A stretch of 64,000 nucleotides of DNA from Nannocystis pusilla (GTDB lineage Bacteria; Myxococcota_A; Polyangia; Nannocystales; Nannocystaceae), in contig NZ_JAIRAU010000001.1 in the NCBI RefSeq assembly GCF_020073745.1, positions 1,312,501-1,376,500 on the forward strand, given 5' to 3'. A program made the translations under genes and the position numbers. Each line of letters opens with the position of its first letter. Positions within the stretch are counted from its first letter, which is position 1. Below are positions 15,168-24,015 of the stretch, in pieces. Below the pieces are notes generated by a model. The model made no database searches, was not told where the DNA came from, and saw nothing but the letters and a program-made list of their open reading frames with translations.

Positions 15168-17354
15168 ATGACGAGCGAGTCGAACACCCACAAGTCTCCT
15201 GCGATCCGCTGGACGCGCGACGACGACGGGATCGTGATCCTCACGATCGACGACCCGGCGGCGAGCGTCAACACGATGAACGACGCCTACACCGAGTCGA
15301 TGGCGGCCAGCGTCGCCCGCCTCGAGGCCGAGCGCGAGTCGATCAAGGGCGTCATCCTCACCAGCGCCAAGAAGAGCTTCTTCGCCGGCGGTGACCTCAA
15401 TCGCCTGCGCCAGTACGACACGACGCGGGCGGCCGAACAGACGGCCCACATCGAGCGCGTGAAGTCCGACCTGCGCAAGCTCGAGAAGCTCGGCCGCCCG
15501 GTGGTCGCGGCGATCAACGGCACCGCGCTCGGCGGCGGCCTCGAGGTCGCCCTCGCGGCGCACCACCGGATCGTCGCCGACGTTCCGGGCTGCCAGATCG
15601 GCCAGCCCGAGGTCACGCTGGGCCTCCTGCCCGGCGGCGGCGGCATCACCCGCCTGGTTCGCATGCTCGGGCTGCAGAAGGCGCTGACGCAGGTGATCCT
15701 GCCCGGTACCAAGTTCGGGCCGCGCGAGGCGCTCGAGGTCGGCGTCGTCGACGAGATCGTCGAGTCGGTCGACCAGCTGATCCCGCGGGCGAAGGCGTGG
15801 ATCGCCGCCAATCCCAACGCGGCCAAGCCGTGGGACAAGAAGGGCTTCGAGATCCCCGGCGGCAGCGCGGCCAGCCCGGCGATCTCGAGCGTACTCCCGG
15901 CGATGGCGGCCAACCTGCGCAAGCAGCTCAAGGGCGCGCCGATGCCGGCGCCGCGGGCGGCCCTCGCGGCGGCGGTCGAGGGCTCGCTGGTCGACTTCGA
16001 CACGGCGTCGCTGATCGAGACGCGCTACCTCGTCAGCCTCACCACCGGCCAGGTGGCGAAGAACATGATCGGCGCGTTCTTCTTCGACCTGCAGAAGATC
16101 AACGCCGGGGCCAGCCGACCGGCCGGCTATCCCAAGTACCAGGCGAAGAAGGTCGGGGTGATCGGCGCCGGGATGATGGGCGCGGCGATTGCCTACGTCG
16201 CGGCCAAGGTCGGCATCGAGGTCGTGCTGAAGGACGTGACCCTGGCCGGCGCGCAGAAGGGCAAGGGCTACGCGGTCAAGCTCGAGCAGAAGGCGCTCGA
16301 GCGCGGCAAGACCACGCAAGAGAAGGTGGACGCGCTGCTGGCCCGGATCACGCCGACCGACGACCCGAAGGACTTCGCCGGGGTCGACTTCGTGATCGAG
16401 GCGGTGTTCGAGAGCGTCGAGCTCAAGCACAAGGTCTTCAAGGAGATCGAGGGCTTCGTCGAGCCCACGGCGGTGCTGGGCTCGAACACGTCGACGCTGC
16501 CGATCGCGCTGCTGGCCGAGGGCGTGCAGCGGCCGGGGGGCTTCATCGGCATCCACTTCTTCTCGCCGGTCGACAAGATGCAGCTGGTCGAGATCGTGCG
16601 CGGCAAGAACACGTCCGACGCGGTGCTCGCCAAGGTGTTCGACTTCGTGCTGCAGATCCGCAAGACGCCGATCGTGGTCAACGACGCGCGCGGGTTCTTC
16701 ACCTCGCGCGTGATCGGCAAGTTCATCAACGAGGCGGTCGCGGCCGTCGGCGAGGGCATCGAGCCGGCGACGATCGAGCAGGCGGCGCTCCAGGCCGGCT
16801 ACCCGGCCGGCGCGCTGCAGCTGCTCGACGAGCTGACGATCACGCTGACGCAGAAGATCCGCCAGGAGACGCGCAAGGCCGAGGAGGCGCAGGGCAAGAC
16901 GTGGGTCCCCCACGGCGCCGAGGCGGTCGTCGACCGCATGATCGACGAGCTCGGCCGCAAGGGCCGCTCGACCGGCGGCGGCTTCTACGAGTACGACGCA
17001 TCGGGCAAGCGCGTCGGCATCTGGCCGGGCCTGCGCGCGGCGTTCCGCTCGGGCAGCAAGCAGATCCCGTTCATCGACATGCAGGAGCGGATGCTGTTCG
17101 CCGAGGCGATCGACACCGTCCGCTGCGTCGACGACGGGGTGCTGACGTCGACCGCGGACGCGAACATCGGCTCGATCTACGGCATCGGCTTCCCGGCGTG
17201 GACCGGCGGGGTGCTGCAGTACATCAATCAGTACAAGGGCGGGCTGCGCGGCTTCGTCGCCCGGGCGCGCGAGCTTGCGGCCGCGTACGGGCCGCACTTC
17301 GAGCCGCCCGCCTCGCTGGTGGCGAAGGCCGAGCGGGGCGAGCGCTACGAGTGA
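15168..17354 (+). CDS. Enoyl-CoA hydratase / 3-hydroxyacyl-CoA dehydrogenase fusion (FadB/FadJ-like)
   Basis: 728 residues, close to E. coli FadB (729). The crotonase domain (about 15-200) contains FFAGGDLNRL, INGTALGGGLEVALAAHHR and QPEVTLGLLPGGGG with the two conserved acidic positions. The dehydrogenase domain begins at VGVIGAGMMGAAIAY and continues with NTSTLP, GIHFFSPVDKM and NDARGFFTSRV (catalytic His in HFFSP). The ATG at 15168 has a GAGAGGG site; longer readings into the thiolase were rejected. It carries out hydration and NAD-dependent oxidation in beta-oxidation. Confidence 0.94.
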   Translation: MTSESNTHKSPAIRWTRDDDGIVILTIDDPAASVNTMNDAYTESMAASVARLEAERESIKGVILTSAKKSFFAGGDLNRLRQYDTTRAAEQTAHIERVKSDLRKLEKLGRPVVAAINGTALGGGLEVALAAHHRIVADVPGCQIGQPEVTLGLLPGGGGITRLVRMLGLQKALTQVILPGTKFGPREALEVGVVDEIVESVDQLIPRAKAWIAANPNAAKPWDKKGFEIPGGSAASPAISSVLPAMAANLRKQLKGAPMPAPRAALAAAVEGSLVDFDTASLIETRYLVSLTTGQVAKNMIGAFFFDLQKINAGASRPAGYPKYQAKKVGVIGAGMMGAAIAYVAAKVGIEVVLKDVTLAGAQKGKGYAVKLEQKALERGKTTQEKVDALLARITPTDDPKDFAGVDFVIEAVFESVELKHKVFKEIEGFVEPTAVLGSNTSTLPIALLAEGVQRPGGFIGIHFFSPVDKMQLVEIVRGKNTSDAVLAKVFDFVLQIRKTPIVVNDARGFFTSRVIGKFINEAVAAVGEGIEPATIEQAALQAGYPAGALQLLDELTITLTQKIRQETRKAEEAQGKTWVPHGAEAVVDRMIDELGRKGRSTGGGFYEYDASGKRVGIWPGLRAAFRSGSKQIPFIDMQERMLFAEAIDTVRCVDDGVLTSTADANIGSIYGIGFPAWTGGVLQYINQYKGGLRGFVARARELAAAYGPHFEPPASLVAKAERGERYE

Positions 17355-17387
17355 CGGCGTCCCCGCCGTCCGGTGGGGCTGGCTTTG

Positions 17388-17411
17388 GGACATGTCCGTC
17401 GAGTCCTGCTC
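17388..17411 (+). repeat. CATG-14 hairpin repeat, 2 units
   Basis: Units centred at 17391 (CATG) and 17405 (CCTG). The first is a perfect 10-base palindrome GGACATGTCC. It lies 33 nt after the fadB-like stop. Confidence 0.65.
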
Positions 17412-17434
17412 GATGGCCGAGCAGGCTGCACTCT

Positions 17435-18649
17435 TCACCGACGCGAGCGCCGGCGCCCGAGCCACGGCAGCAGCAGCGCTGCGAGGCCCCACCCGTCGCC
17501 GGCCGGCCCGGACGCGCACGCGCAGCCGGCCTTGTCCGTGTCCATGCCGGCGGTCCCGGAGTCGCTCGCGCCGCCGTCGCTGCTCGACGTGCCGTCGCTG
17601 CCGGACGAGTCGCTCTCGCCCGAGGAGCCGGCGCTCGTCGTCGGCGTCGAGTCCTCCGGCCACGGCGTGCAGGCGTTCGGGTCCCAGGTTTCGTCGCCGT
17701 CGCTGATGCTCTCGCAGGTGTACGGCTGCCCGGCGCAGGCGGCCAGCGTCGGCAGCGGATCCATCACCTGCTCGCCCAGCATGGCCTGAAGGTCCTCGCC
17801 GAAGCACACCTCGGGTCCGAGCGTCTCCTCGCCGGTCGCCAGCCGGGTCGCCCGCACCTTGCCGCACAGCGGCTGGTCCAGGCGCACGGCGATCGTCGTC
17901 GACCCGGCGACGAACGCGTAGGTGCCGGCGTTCGACTCGAAGACGTAGCCGACCTGGTGATTGGCGGCCGCGACGGCGTCGGCGTCGAGCGTGAGCGCGA
18001 CGTCGAGCCAGCCGGTGCCCACGAGCGAGGCGCAGGTCCCCTCCGACCAGTCGAAGGCGAGCCCGCAGTCGTCGACCATCGTCCAGGTCGGGAAGGCGCC
18101 GTCGCAGCAGATCAGGGTTTCGGCCCGGGAGTGACCGATGAGCGCCACGCTGGTCTCGCCCGTCAGCTCCGGCGCGACCACCGGCGGCGCGGTCTCCGAG
18201 CCGGTCGAGACCGTGAACTTGCGGGTCAGCGTCGGTTCAAAGTCCCCGAAGCAGAACAGCTTGCTGTTGTCGAACGTCACCTCGACCTCGAGGGTGGTGT
18301 CCGCCGGGAGCTCACCGGTCGGTCGCCAGACGATCGCCTGTACGCTCTGAATCCCGGTCACGGCGCCCTGCACCTCGGCGCCGCCGCCCATCGGCGTCAC
18401 CACCACCGTGGCCCCCGACTCGACGGCGAACTGGCTGAAGCTGCCCGCCTCGGGGTCGGTGAACACCGGGCGCCACACGAGGGCGCCGTCGAGCGGCAGC
18501 GGGCCCTCCGTCATCAGCTCGAGGTCGGCCAGACACTCGTCGAATACGGGATCGCAGGCGCGCGCCTGCGTCGGCACGAGCGCGCCGCCGATCAGCACGA
18601 GCGCGCCGAGGCCCGTCGTAAGCAAGGAGAAGAAGTTCTTGCGCGTCAT
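17435..18649 (-). CDS. Secreted protein with MYXO-CTERM-like anchor
   Basis: 404 residues from MTRKNFFSLL. It has a signal peptide (hydrophobic about 8-24, cleavage near QARA-CDP), a long beta-rich, Cys-containing ectodomain, a Ser/Asp/Thr/Gly-rich stalk (about 330-375), then GCACAS, a short hydrophobic helix GWGLAALLLPWLG and an Arg cluster. That ending matches the MYXO-CTERM sorting signal of myxobacteria, which directs proteins to the cell surface after processing. Ectodomain function not recognised. The longer upstream start (18697) lacks a signal-peptide start and was rejected. Confidence 0.8.
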   Translation of the reverse strand: MTRKNFFSLLTTGLGALVLIGGALVPTQARACDPVFDECLADLELMTEGPLPLDGALVWRPVFTDPEAGSFSQFAVESGATVVVTPMGGGAEVQGAVTGIQSVQAIVWRPTGELPADTTLEVEVTFDNSKLFCFGDFEPTLTRKFTVSTGSETAPPVVAPELTGETSVALIGHSRAETLICCDGAFPTWTMVDDCGLAFDWSEGTCASLVGTGWLDVALTLDADAVAAANHQVGYVFESNAGTYAFVAGSTTIAVRLDQPLCGKVRATRLATGEETLGPEVCFGEDLQAMLGEQVMDPLPTLAACAGQPYTCESISDGDETWDPNACTPWPEDSTPTTSAGSSGESDSSGSDGTSSSDGGASDSGTAGMDTDKAGCACASGPAGDGWGLAALLLPWLGRRRSRR

Positions 18650-18742
18650 GGGCCGGAGCTTCGCACGATTCGACGCGCGCGGGACGGCGAGGCTCATGCG
18701 GTCGCGGGGTGGCTCGCGGACCCCACCGCGTCTTCACCGATA

Positions 18743-18766
18743 GTTCATGTCTTCGGGGACATGTTC
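18743..18766 (+). repeat. CATG-14 hairpin repeat, 2 units
   Basis: CATG at 18746 and 18760. CATGTC and GACATG enclose TTCGGG, giving a UUCG-like loop. It lies in the gap between the MYXO-CTERM gene start and the 3' end of the KOW-DUF4241 gene. Confidence 0.75.
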
Positions 18767-18855
18767 GAGCGAGGGGCGGATCGGAGCTGCTCGGGGCCGC
18801 CCATGCCGCGGCGGAGGAGGTCCCGCGCGGGCATCCGCCACCCGGCGGATCGGTA

Positions 18856-19701
18856 TCAGGGGCGAACCGTACGCGCTCGTGCGCGGTGGTATCCGCGGTT
18901 GTACAGGTCGGCCACCAGCGCGACGAGGTTGCCGTCGCCGTCCTCGCCCCACCAGGAGCGGCAGGGGCTGCCGTCGTGCGCCGCGAGCACGAGCAGCTCC
19001 GGAGCTGGGTCCGCGTCACCGAGCCGTAGCGCCTGGTCGGGCGCGGCCGCCGTGGCGTCGAGCACGGATTGTGGGAGCGTGTCCTCGTGCTCGCGGATCG
19101 ACGTCATCGCGTCCGCGTCGCAAAGCGCTGCAAAGCCGCGGCACTCGTAAGCAAACGGCGCCTCGGGCGGAGTGTTGAAGCGCGACGCGATGCGCAGATG
19201 ATCCGCCGCGGGGACGCCGGCGACGCTCCACCGCGCGACCGGCCGATCGGCGAAGCGAAGCCTCACCGCGCACACGCGCCCGGAGCCCACGTCGAGGCAG
19301 ACCCAGGACGGGTACAGGCCGGGTGCGACGGTCCGCTCGTAAGCCGCGTAGTCCTCGTCGAGGAACGCCGCGTTGGTCGGGTCGAAGCCGAGGAGCCGTC
19401 CGCTCGTCAGGAGCAGCGCGGGTCCGGGCCGGACCTCGACAGCACCGGGTGGATCGAACACCGCGTCGGGCGAGGTGAACAGCTGCTCGTAGTCCCGCGG
19501 TGGTTCGATCGCGCGGATACGGACGGAGGGCGGCGGCGGCGGCTCCAGGCCGAGGTCGACGTTCGACACCACGACCTCGAAGGGACGGCCCAACATGGCG
19601 ACCCGCGCGCGCCAACCTGCGCCCTCCGGCGCGAGCAGCTCGGCCTCCATGTTTACGAAGGGTCCTGCCTTGACGACGATGCGACCGTGGGGGCTTGCCA
19701 T
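18856..19701 (-). CDS. KOW-like domain fused to DUF4241
   Basis: 281 residues. Residues 5-52 (GRIVVKAGPFVNMEAELL ... MLGRPFEVVVSNVDL) look like the NusG-type KOW module, in which VxxGPF and FGRxxxVEL are diagnostic. The rest matches DUF4241: SGRLLGFDPTNAAFL, GLYPSWVCLD, RVCAVRLRF and near the end SWWGEDGDGNLVALVADLYN. DUF4241 is common in toxin-immunity and other contexts without a defined activity. The fusion with a KOW module is unusual to me. TAAAAA lies six bases before the ATG (minus strand). Its 3' end abuts a hairpin-repeat region. Confidence 0.7.
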   Translation of the reverse strand: MASPHGRIVVKAGPFVNMEAELLAPEGAGWRARVAMLGRPFEVVVSNVDLGLEPPPPPSVRIRAIEPPRDYEQLFTSPDAVFDPPGAVEVRPGPALLLTSGRLLGFDPTNAAFLDEDYAAYERTVAPGLYPSWVCLDVGSGRVCAVRLRFADRPVARWSVAGVPAADHLRIASRFNTPPEAPFAYECRGFAALCDADAMTSIREHEDTLPQSVLDATAAAPDQALRLGDADPAPELLVLAAHDGSPCRSWWGEDGDGNLVALVADLYNRGYHRARARTVRP

Positions 19702-19720
19702 GGTTTGTTTTTAAAAAGTT

Positions 19721-20329
19721 TTAAAAGTGCTCGGGGTTGCCCATGCCGTAGCGGACGAAGTCCTGGGTGGCCTTGACGAGGTCGGCGAGGGAGCGCATGC
19801 GCGGGTTCCACCACTCGGCGGCCCAGTTCATCGAGCCGAGCAGGAGGAGGCGCGAGACGTTGATGTCGAGGCCGGGCCGCAGTTGGCCGGCCGCCTGCGC
19901 CTGGGCGAACAGGTCGCGCCAGAGCCGGCTGTAGGTGGCCTCCTCGGCGGCCGGACGGGTTCGCAGCTGCTCGGGCACCTGGTTGGCGTTGCGGATCGAC
20001 GCGGTGGTGTAGTCGCTGATGTGCAGCTCGTAGCGGAGGTGCGCCGCGACCGCCTCGAGGATCTTGGCGAACGGGCTGGTGTCGGGCGGCAGCGCGGCCA
20101 GCACCGCCTCGACGTGCATGCGCACGCGGTTGGCCCCGACCCACATGACCTCCTCGATCAGCGCGTCGCGCGACTCGAAGTAGTAGTAGATGGCCGGCGC
20201 CTGGACCTCGGCGGCCTCGGCCACGTCGGCCAGGCGCGTGCCGGCGTACCCCTTGCGGCTGAGCACGTGCGCCGCCGCGTCGAGGATCCGCTCGCGGGTG
20301 CGCGCCGACTTGGTGTCTTCGCTCGCCAT
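19721..20329 (-). CDS. TetR-family transcriptional regulator
   Basis: 202 residues. The N-terminal HTH spans about 12-58 (RERILDAAAHVLSRKGYAGT, then LADVAEAAEVQAPAIYYYFESRDALI). The C-terminal ligand domain resembles TetR_C_33-type regulators with an LLLLGSMNWAAEWW helix. The ATG was chosen because the open frame upstream reads antisense to the monooxygenase. It stands between the KOW-DUF4241 gene (19 nt downstream) and the monooxygenase gene, all on the minus strand. Target unknown; lipid-metabolism genes are usual for this type. Confidence 0.88.
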   Translation of the reverse strand: MASEDTKSARTRERILDAAAHVLSRKGYAGTRLADVAEAAEVQAPAIYYYFESRDALIEEVMWVGANRVRMHVEAVLAALPPDTSPFAKILEAVAAHLRYELHISDYTTASIRNANQVPEQLRTRPAAEEATYSRLWRDLFAQAQAAGQLRPGLDINVSRLLLLGSMNWAAEWWNPRMRSLADLVKATQDFVRYGMGNPEHF

Positions 20330-20406
20330 GTGTCGCTCGCAGTATAGCCCGCCGCCGGCCGCCCCGGCACGGGGGCGGTCGTGCGCTGACGCGCGAGATG
20401 TTGCAA

Positions 20407-20432
20407 GGGACATGCTGAAAAGAGCATGTCCC
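20407..20432 (+). repeat. CATG-14 hairpin repeat with perfect 10-bp stem
   Basis: GGGACATGCT (20407-20416) and AGCATGTCCC (20423-20432) form a perfect 10-bp inverted repeat around GAAAAG. CATG at 20411 and 20425. It ends 10 nt from the monooxygenase stop. Confidence 0.85.
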
Positions 20433-20442
20433 GATAGCCAGA

Positions 20443-21870
20443 TCATGGGGTGCTGACGTAGATCATGCCGAGGCACATCTCGTCCTCGGTGCCCTCGCCC
20501 CACTTGAGCGAGGCGTCGCCGGAGGAGTTGTCGAAGTGGCACTCGAGGCGGACGACGTCGCTGGGCTCGATGGTGATCGGCTCGGCGAACTCGTAGATGC
20601 CCTGCCAGTTGAAGTCCCAGCGCGGCACGTCGATGAGGCAGGCCTCGGGGGCGCCGCCGCTCTCGACGACGAGGCTGGCCCGGGCGCCGCGGGTGTGCAT
20701 GTGCACGCCGGCCATGTGGGCGAGCAGCGGCTCGCCGACGCCGACGGCCTCGTCCTTGTACAGGTAGGAGATGACCGAGCCGAGGTCGATGGTGAACGAG
20801 TGCATGACGTCGGCCTCGCCGGCGGGGATCGTCATCGCCGGGGCGTCGACCATCCAGCCGGGGTGGGCGAACGGCAGCAAATAGGCCGGGCGCGCCACGC
20901 TCTCGGCCGTGCGGACCATGATCGTCGACTGGTCGGCCACGGGCGCGCCGTTGGGGTGGTAGTGCATCTGCATGGCGATCTTCGAGCCCGGCTTGACGAG
21001 GATGCCGGTGCCCTCCGGCAGCGCGCCGGAGCTGGCGCCCGGGACCCATGCGCCGAGCCACTGGGCGCGCGGGCTGGCCTCGCCGCCGGGGCCGCCGTAG
21101 CACGGGTAGCCGGGCCCGGGGTCGGCGGCGTCGAGCGCCTCGAAGTCCGCGAGCTCGTCCGGCGGGATGATGAAGGCGATCACGTGATGCACGACCTCGC
21201 GCGCGCCCGGCTCGATGGTGAAGGCGGTGGCGTAGGTCGGCTGGTCTTTGGGCCAGTCTAGCAGGAAGCAGCGGTAATCGTCAGGCAGCTGCGTCGGCGT
21301 GAACGGCTCGGAGAGCCCGATCTGCACGTCGTAGGCGATCGACGGGGCGTCGTCGTCCGGCGCCGGTGGAGCGTCGTCCGGGTCGCCCTCGGGCGCGCCG
21401 GCTGCCACCCACTCGAGCACGCGCGCGCGCTCGTCCTCGGTCAGCGCCCGGTCGGAGGCGAAGTCGTTGCAATCGGCGCCCGGCGGCCACGGGGGCATGG
21501 TCCGATCCTCCACGGACGGGGCGAAGATCGGCGCGAACATGCTGGCCTCGTCGTAGTTCGTCAGCGAGAACGGCGCGATGTCGCCAGGGCGATGGCAGGT
21601 GGCACACTTGCCGTCGAGGATCGCCTTGATGTCGCGGTAGTAGGTGAGGCCGGACGGGTCGCCGGTGGTGCCGGTCGGCACGGTGGTGGTCGGGTCGTCG
21701 ACGGTGGTCGTCGGGGCGGGATCGGTGCTGGCGTCGTTCGTGGCGGTGGCGGGCGTGTCGGTGCCGGCCGTGGTGGTGCTCGCGTCGCCCTCGGTCGAGG
21801 GTGCGCCCGGGGAGCCGTTGCAGGCGGCGAGAGCTGCGAGGGTGAACACGAACGAGCGCGCGCGGGACAT
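20443..21870 (-). CDS. Heme c-Cu(II) ascorbate-dependent monooxygenase-like lipoprotein
   Basis: 475 residues. Lipobox ALAAC (C17), then a Thr/Asp/Ala linker to about 72. A heme-binding CATCH (89-93) follows in a small cytochrome-like module. The core resembles the peptidylglycine/dopamine monooxygenase fold: VVHHV (H228, H229), MHYH (H303, H305), HMH (H390, H392) and a late Met (M465) provide the set of CuH and CuM ligands. It should act in the periplasm or at the surface on an unknown substrate, with the heme a possible electron entry. TATCCT lies 8 nt before the ATG. Confidence 0.82.
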   Translation of the reverse strand: MSRARSFVFTLAALAACNGSPGAPSTEGDASTTTAGTDTPATATNDASTDPAPTTTVDDPTTTVPTGTTGDPSGLTYYRDIKAILDGKCATCHRPGDIAPFSLTNYDEASMFAPIFAPSVEDRTMPPWPPGADCNDFASDRALTEDERARVLEWVAAGAPEGDPDDAPPAPDDDAPSIAYDVQIGLSEPFTPTQLPDDYRCFLLDWPKDQPTYATAFTIEPGAREVVHHVIAFIIPPDELADFEALDAADPGPGYPCYGGPGGEASPRAQWLGAWVPGASSGALPEGTGILVKPGSKIAMQMHYHPNGAPVADQSTIMVRTAESVARPAYLLPFAHPGWMVDAPAMTIPAGEADVMHSFTIDLGSVISYLYKDEAVGVGEPLLAHMAGVHMHTRGARASLVVESGGAPEACLIDVPRWDFNWQGIYEFAEPITIEPSDVVRLECHFDNSSGDASLKWGEGTEDEMCLGMIYVSTP

Positions 21871-22513
21871 CGGACCCGAGGATATCGCGCGGCCTGGCGG
21901 CGGGGGAACTCGGGCGGCGGACGATCGTGCGCGAAGTCGCCGGTGATGCTCGACGCGGGCGAGGACGTCAGCGCGCCTGGCGTGCTGTTCTTCGCCGGCC
22001 GACCCGCGCGGTCATGGGCGCGGCCCGGCCACGCGAGGGCGCTGTCGCGGTCCGGAGCGGCGGGCGGGTCCGGGCGCCAGGGCGATCTCGGTGAGGCACT
22101 GAGGCGGGGCGGCGGTGGTGTCGTTCAAGGTCGAGAGTGCGTTTCTCCGATCGCATGGCCGGCCCACGGGCGGCGCCGGCGAGGAGCGCGACGTCGTCCG
22201 GCGTGATCCCGTTCGTGAAGTCGCCCGGGAACCGTGTCCATCGACGGTCCTGATCAGCCGGCCATCGCCGGCGCAACGCGATGATCAGGAAGCACGAGGC
22301 TCCGCTAGTTGCCGACGAGCAATCATCATTGCTGGTTCGAGCAAAGCGACGTCGTGCGCAGGATCTCCGCGGCCGCCAGCGTGACGACGAGTCCGTCGCA
22401 CGACCGTACAGCGACGTCAAGCGTGCCGGCCAACAGCCACCGGTCGCGGCTGCAGCAGGCGCTCGAGCGGCGACGCATGGGGCTTGAACGCGGGGAATAA
22501 GGCGTCCACCGCC
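21871..22513 (+). other. Gene-poor intergenic region
   Basis: About 640 bases between the divergent monooxygenase and lipoprotein genes. Several short ORFs exist on both strands, but none shows a recognisable motif or a convincing start. The only element I can point to is the monooxygenase promoter box (TATCCT at 21879-21884, minus strand). Confidence 0.5.
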
Positions 22514-23299
22514 ATGGTTGCTGGCCCGATGTCCGACTCCTGGGCGATGCTCCCTCTACACGTCTCTCTCTTGCTCTTGAGCGCCTGCGCCGCCGGCGAG
22601 GACGCGGTGGAGCGCGACATCGACGTATTGCTGGCGGACGCGTCGTTCGTCGACGACGGGATCCACCCGAGTACGGTCAAGGATGGCTGGGTCGTCACCT
22701 TCTCCCGGCTGCAGGTCTCGATCGGCGATGTCGTGGTCGAGGAATCGTCGCTCGACGAAGCTTCGCAGCGGTATCGAATCGTCGACCTGGTGGGGGCAGA
22801 TGATGGCTTTGTCCTCGGCCGTGCCCACCGGACGAGCGAGCACCCTCACGCGCTGATCCGGGGCATTGGGTTCACGATCGCGTCGGCCGCCGGCCCGGTC
22901 GCCGGTAACGTCGACGAGTCGGACGTCGAACGGATGCGCACCGGCCTGTACTCGATCTACGTGGAGGGCACGGCGCAGCGCGGTGAAGAGACCAAATTCT
23001 TCTCGTGGGGCCTGACCGCCGGAAACTCATACGTGGGCTGTATCTCGCAGGCCAGCTTCGCCGACGAGGAGCCGCGGGTCACGATCAGCGTGCGCGGTGA
23101 CAGGTTGTTCGGCGACGAAGAGCTCGTCTTCGATCCGTTCGCGGCCAGCGATGCGAACGCGGACGGCGAGATCGAGGAGGCGGAGCTCCGCGACTCCCAA
23201 ATCACGCTCGGAGGCAAGAATTTGTGGACCTGGCTGGAGGCGCACGCCGGCACCCTGTTCTCCGTCGAGGGGTCGCCGTGTACGATCGAGCCTTCGTGA
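22514..23299 (+). CDS. Predicted lipoprotein of unknown function with EF-like loop
   Basis: About 261 residues. A hydrophobic segment ends in the lipobox LLSAC, so the product is probably a lipoprotein. The mature part is beta-rich (DGWVVTFSRLQVSIGDVVV), with two Cys in the second half. DANADGEIEEAEL near the C-terminus is a 12-residue EF-hand-type calcium loop. I do not recognise the family. The start is uncertain: ATGs at 22514, 22529 and 22547 all precede the hydrophobic stretch, and 22547 would give the most conventional signal peptide. It converges on the TetR gene at 23323. Confidence 0.7.
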   Translation: MVAGPMSDSWAMLPLHVSLLLLSACAAGEDAVERDIDVLLADASFVDDGIHPSTVKDGWVVTFSRLQVSIGDVVVEESSLDEASQRYRIVDLVGADDGFVLGRAHRTSEHPHALIRGIGFTIASAAGPVAGNVDESDVERMRTGLYSIYVEGTAQRGEETKFFSWGLTAGNSYVGCISQASFADEEPRVTISVRGDRLFGDEELVFDPFAASDANADGEIEEAELRDSQITLGGKNLWTWLEAHAGTLFSVEGSPCTIEPS

Positions 23300-23322
23300 T
23301 GCCGCTCCGATGAATCGCGGCG

Positions 23323-23952
23323 TCAGGCGGCAGAGGCGGAGGGTGCTGCGCGCAGCCAGCGGGACAGCATGGCGACCATCTCGTCGACCAGCGCGCCGGA
23401 GCAGGCATCGGTCGAGCGCTCGAGCACGCCGTGGTAGACGACCGACCTGCAGACGGTGGCCAGCATCCAGCCGGCCAGCTCGAGCCGCGGCGAGGTGACG
23501 CCCGAGGCGGCGAGGAAGGCGGTGACCTCGACGGCGCACCGCTCGCCCGCGCTGGCGCTGCGGCGGCCGCGGAGGCGCGGGACCTCCTCGGCGAACACGC
23601 GCTGCAGGGCCGGATCGATGGTCTGCGCGGCCATGTAGGCGCCGACGAGCGCGCGCAGGGTCGACTCGAGGTCAGGGCCGCGAGGGCGCGCCAGCGCGGC
23701 CATCATCGCCGCGTCGGTCCGCTCGCCGTGACGCCGCTCGAGCTCGACGACGATCGCCTCCTTGTTCGGGAAGAACTGGTAGAGCGAGGCGATGTTGACG
23801 CCCGCGCGCTCGGCGATCCGGTTGGTCGTCAGGCGCGCGTAGCCGTCGCGTACGAGAATGTAAGCCGTCGCTTGCAGCACCGCCTCGACCGTGGCCTGCG
23901 AGCGGGCCTGCAGCGGGCGGCGACGGGGCTCGATGCGGCGCTTTGAGGGCAT
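23323..23952 (-). CDS. TetR-family transcriptional regulator
   Basis: 209 residues from the ATG giving MPSKRRIEPRRRPLQARSQATV; a TTG 24 nt upstream is possible but less likely. The HTH spans about 22-66 (TVEAVLQATAYILVRDGYARLTTNRIAERAG, then VNIASLYQFFPNKEAI). The C-terminal domain fits TetR_C-type dimerisation helices. It is divergent from the SDR gene at 24016, with a GCAA-N4-TTGC dyad in the 60-base gap. Control of the SDR and of itself is the simplest reading. Confidence 0.88.
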   Translation of the reverse strand: MPSKRRIEPRRRPLQARSQATVEAVLQATAYILVRDGYARLTTNRIAERAGVNIASLYQFFPNKEAIVVELERRHGERTDAAMMAALARPRGPDLESTLRALVGAYMAAQTIDPALQRVFAEEVPRLRGRRSASAGERCAVEVTAFLAASGVTSPRLELAGWMLATVCRSVVYHGVLERSTDACSGALVDEMVAMLSRWLRAAPSASAA

Positions 23953-23985
23953 GCGGGGGAAGCTTCGCGAACGCAAGCTGACGAT

Positions 23986-23997
23986 GCAAGTGTTTGC
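23986..23997 (+). promoter_or_regulatory. Candidate operator between TetR and SDR genes
   Basis: GCAAGTGTTTGC: arms GCAA and TTGC around four bases, followed by an AT-rich TTATATTTTTATAG stretch up to the SDR start. The position suits autorepression and SDR control by the adjacent TetR. Confidence 0.4.
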
Positions 23998-24015
23998 TTA
24001 TATTTTTATAGGGCG

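Noticed and set aside
15078..19150. Very long open frames (over 900 and 1100 codons) across the fadA/fadB region in other frames
   Set aside because: Arg/Gly/Ala-rich translations without motifs, caused by third-position GC; the thiolase and FadB frames are unambiguous.
21871..22513. Decayed gene in the gap upstream of the 22514 lipoprotein
   Set aside because: Both strands were read; no family motif persists across frames, so a pseudogene cannot be argued.
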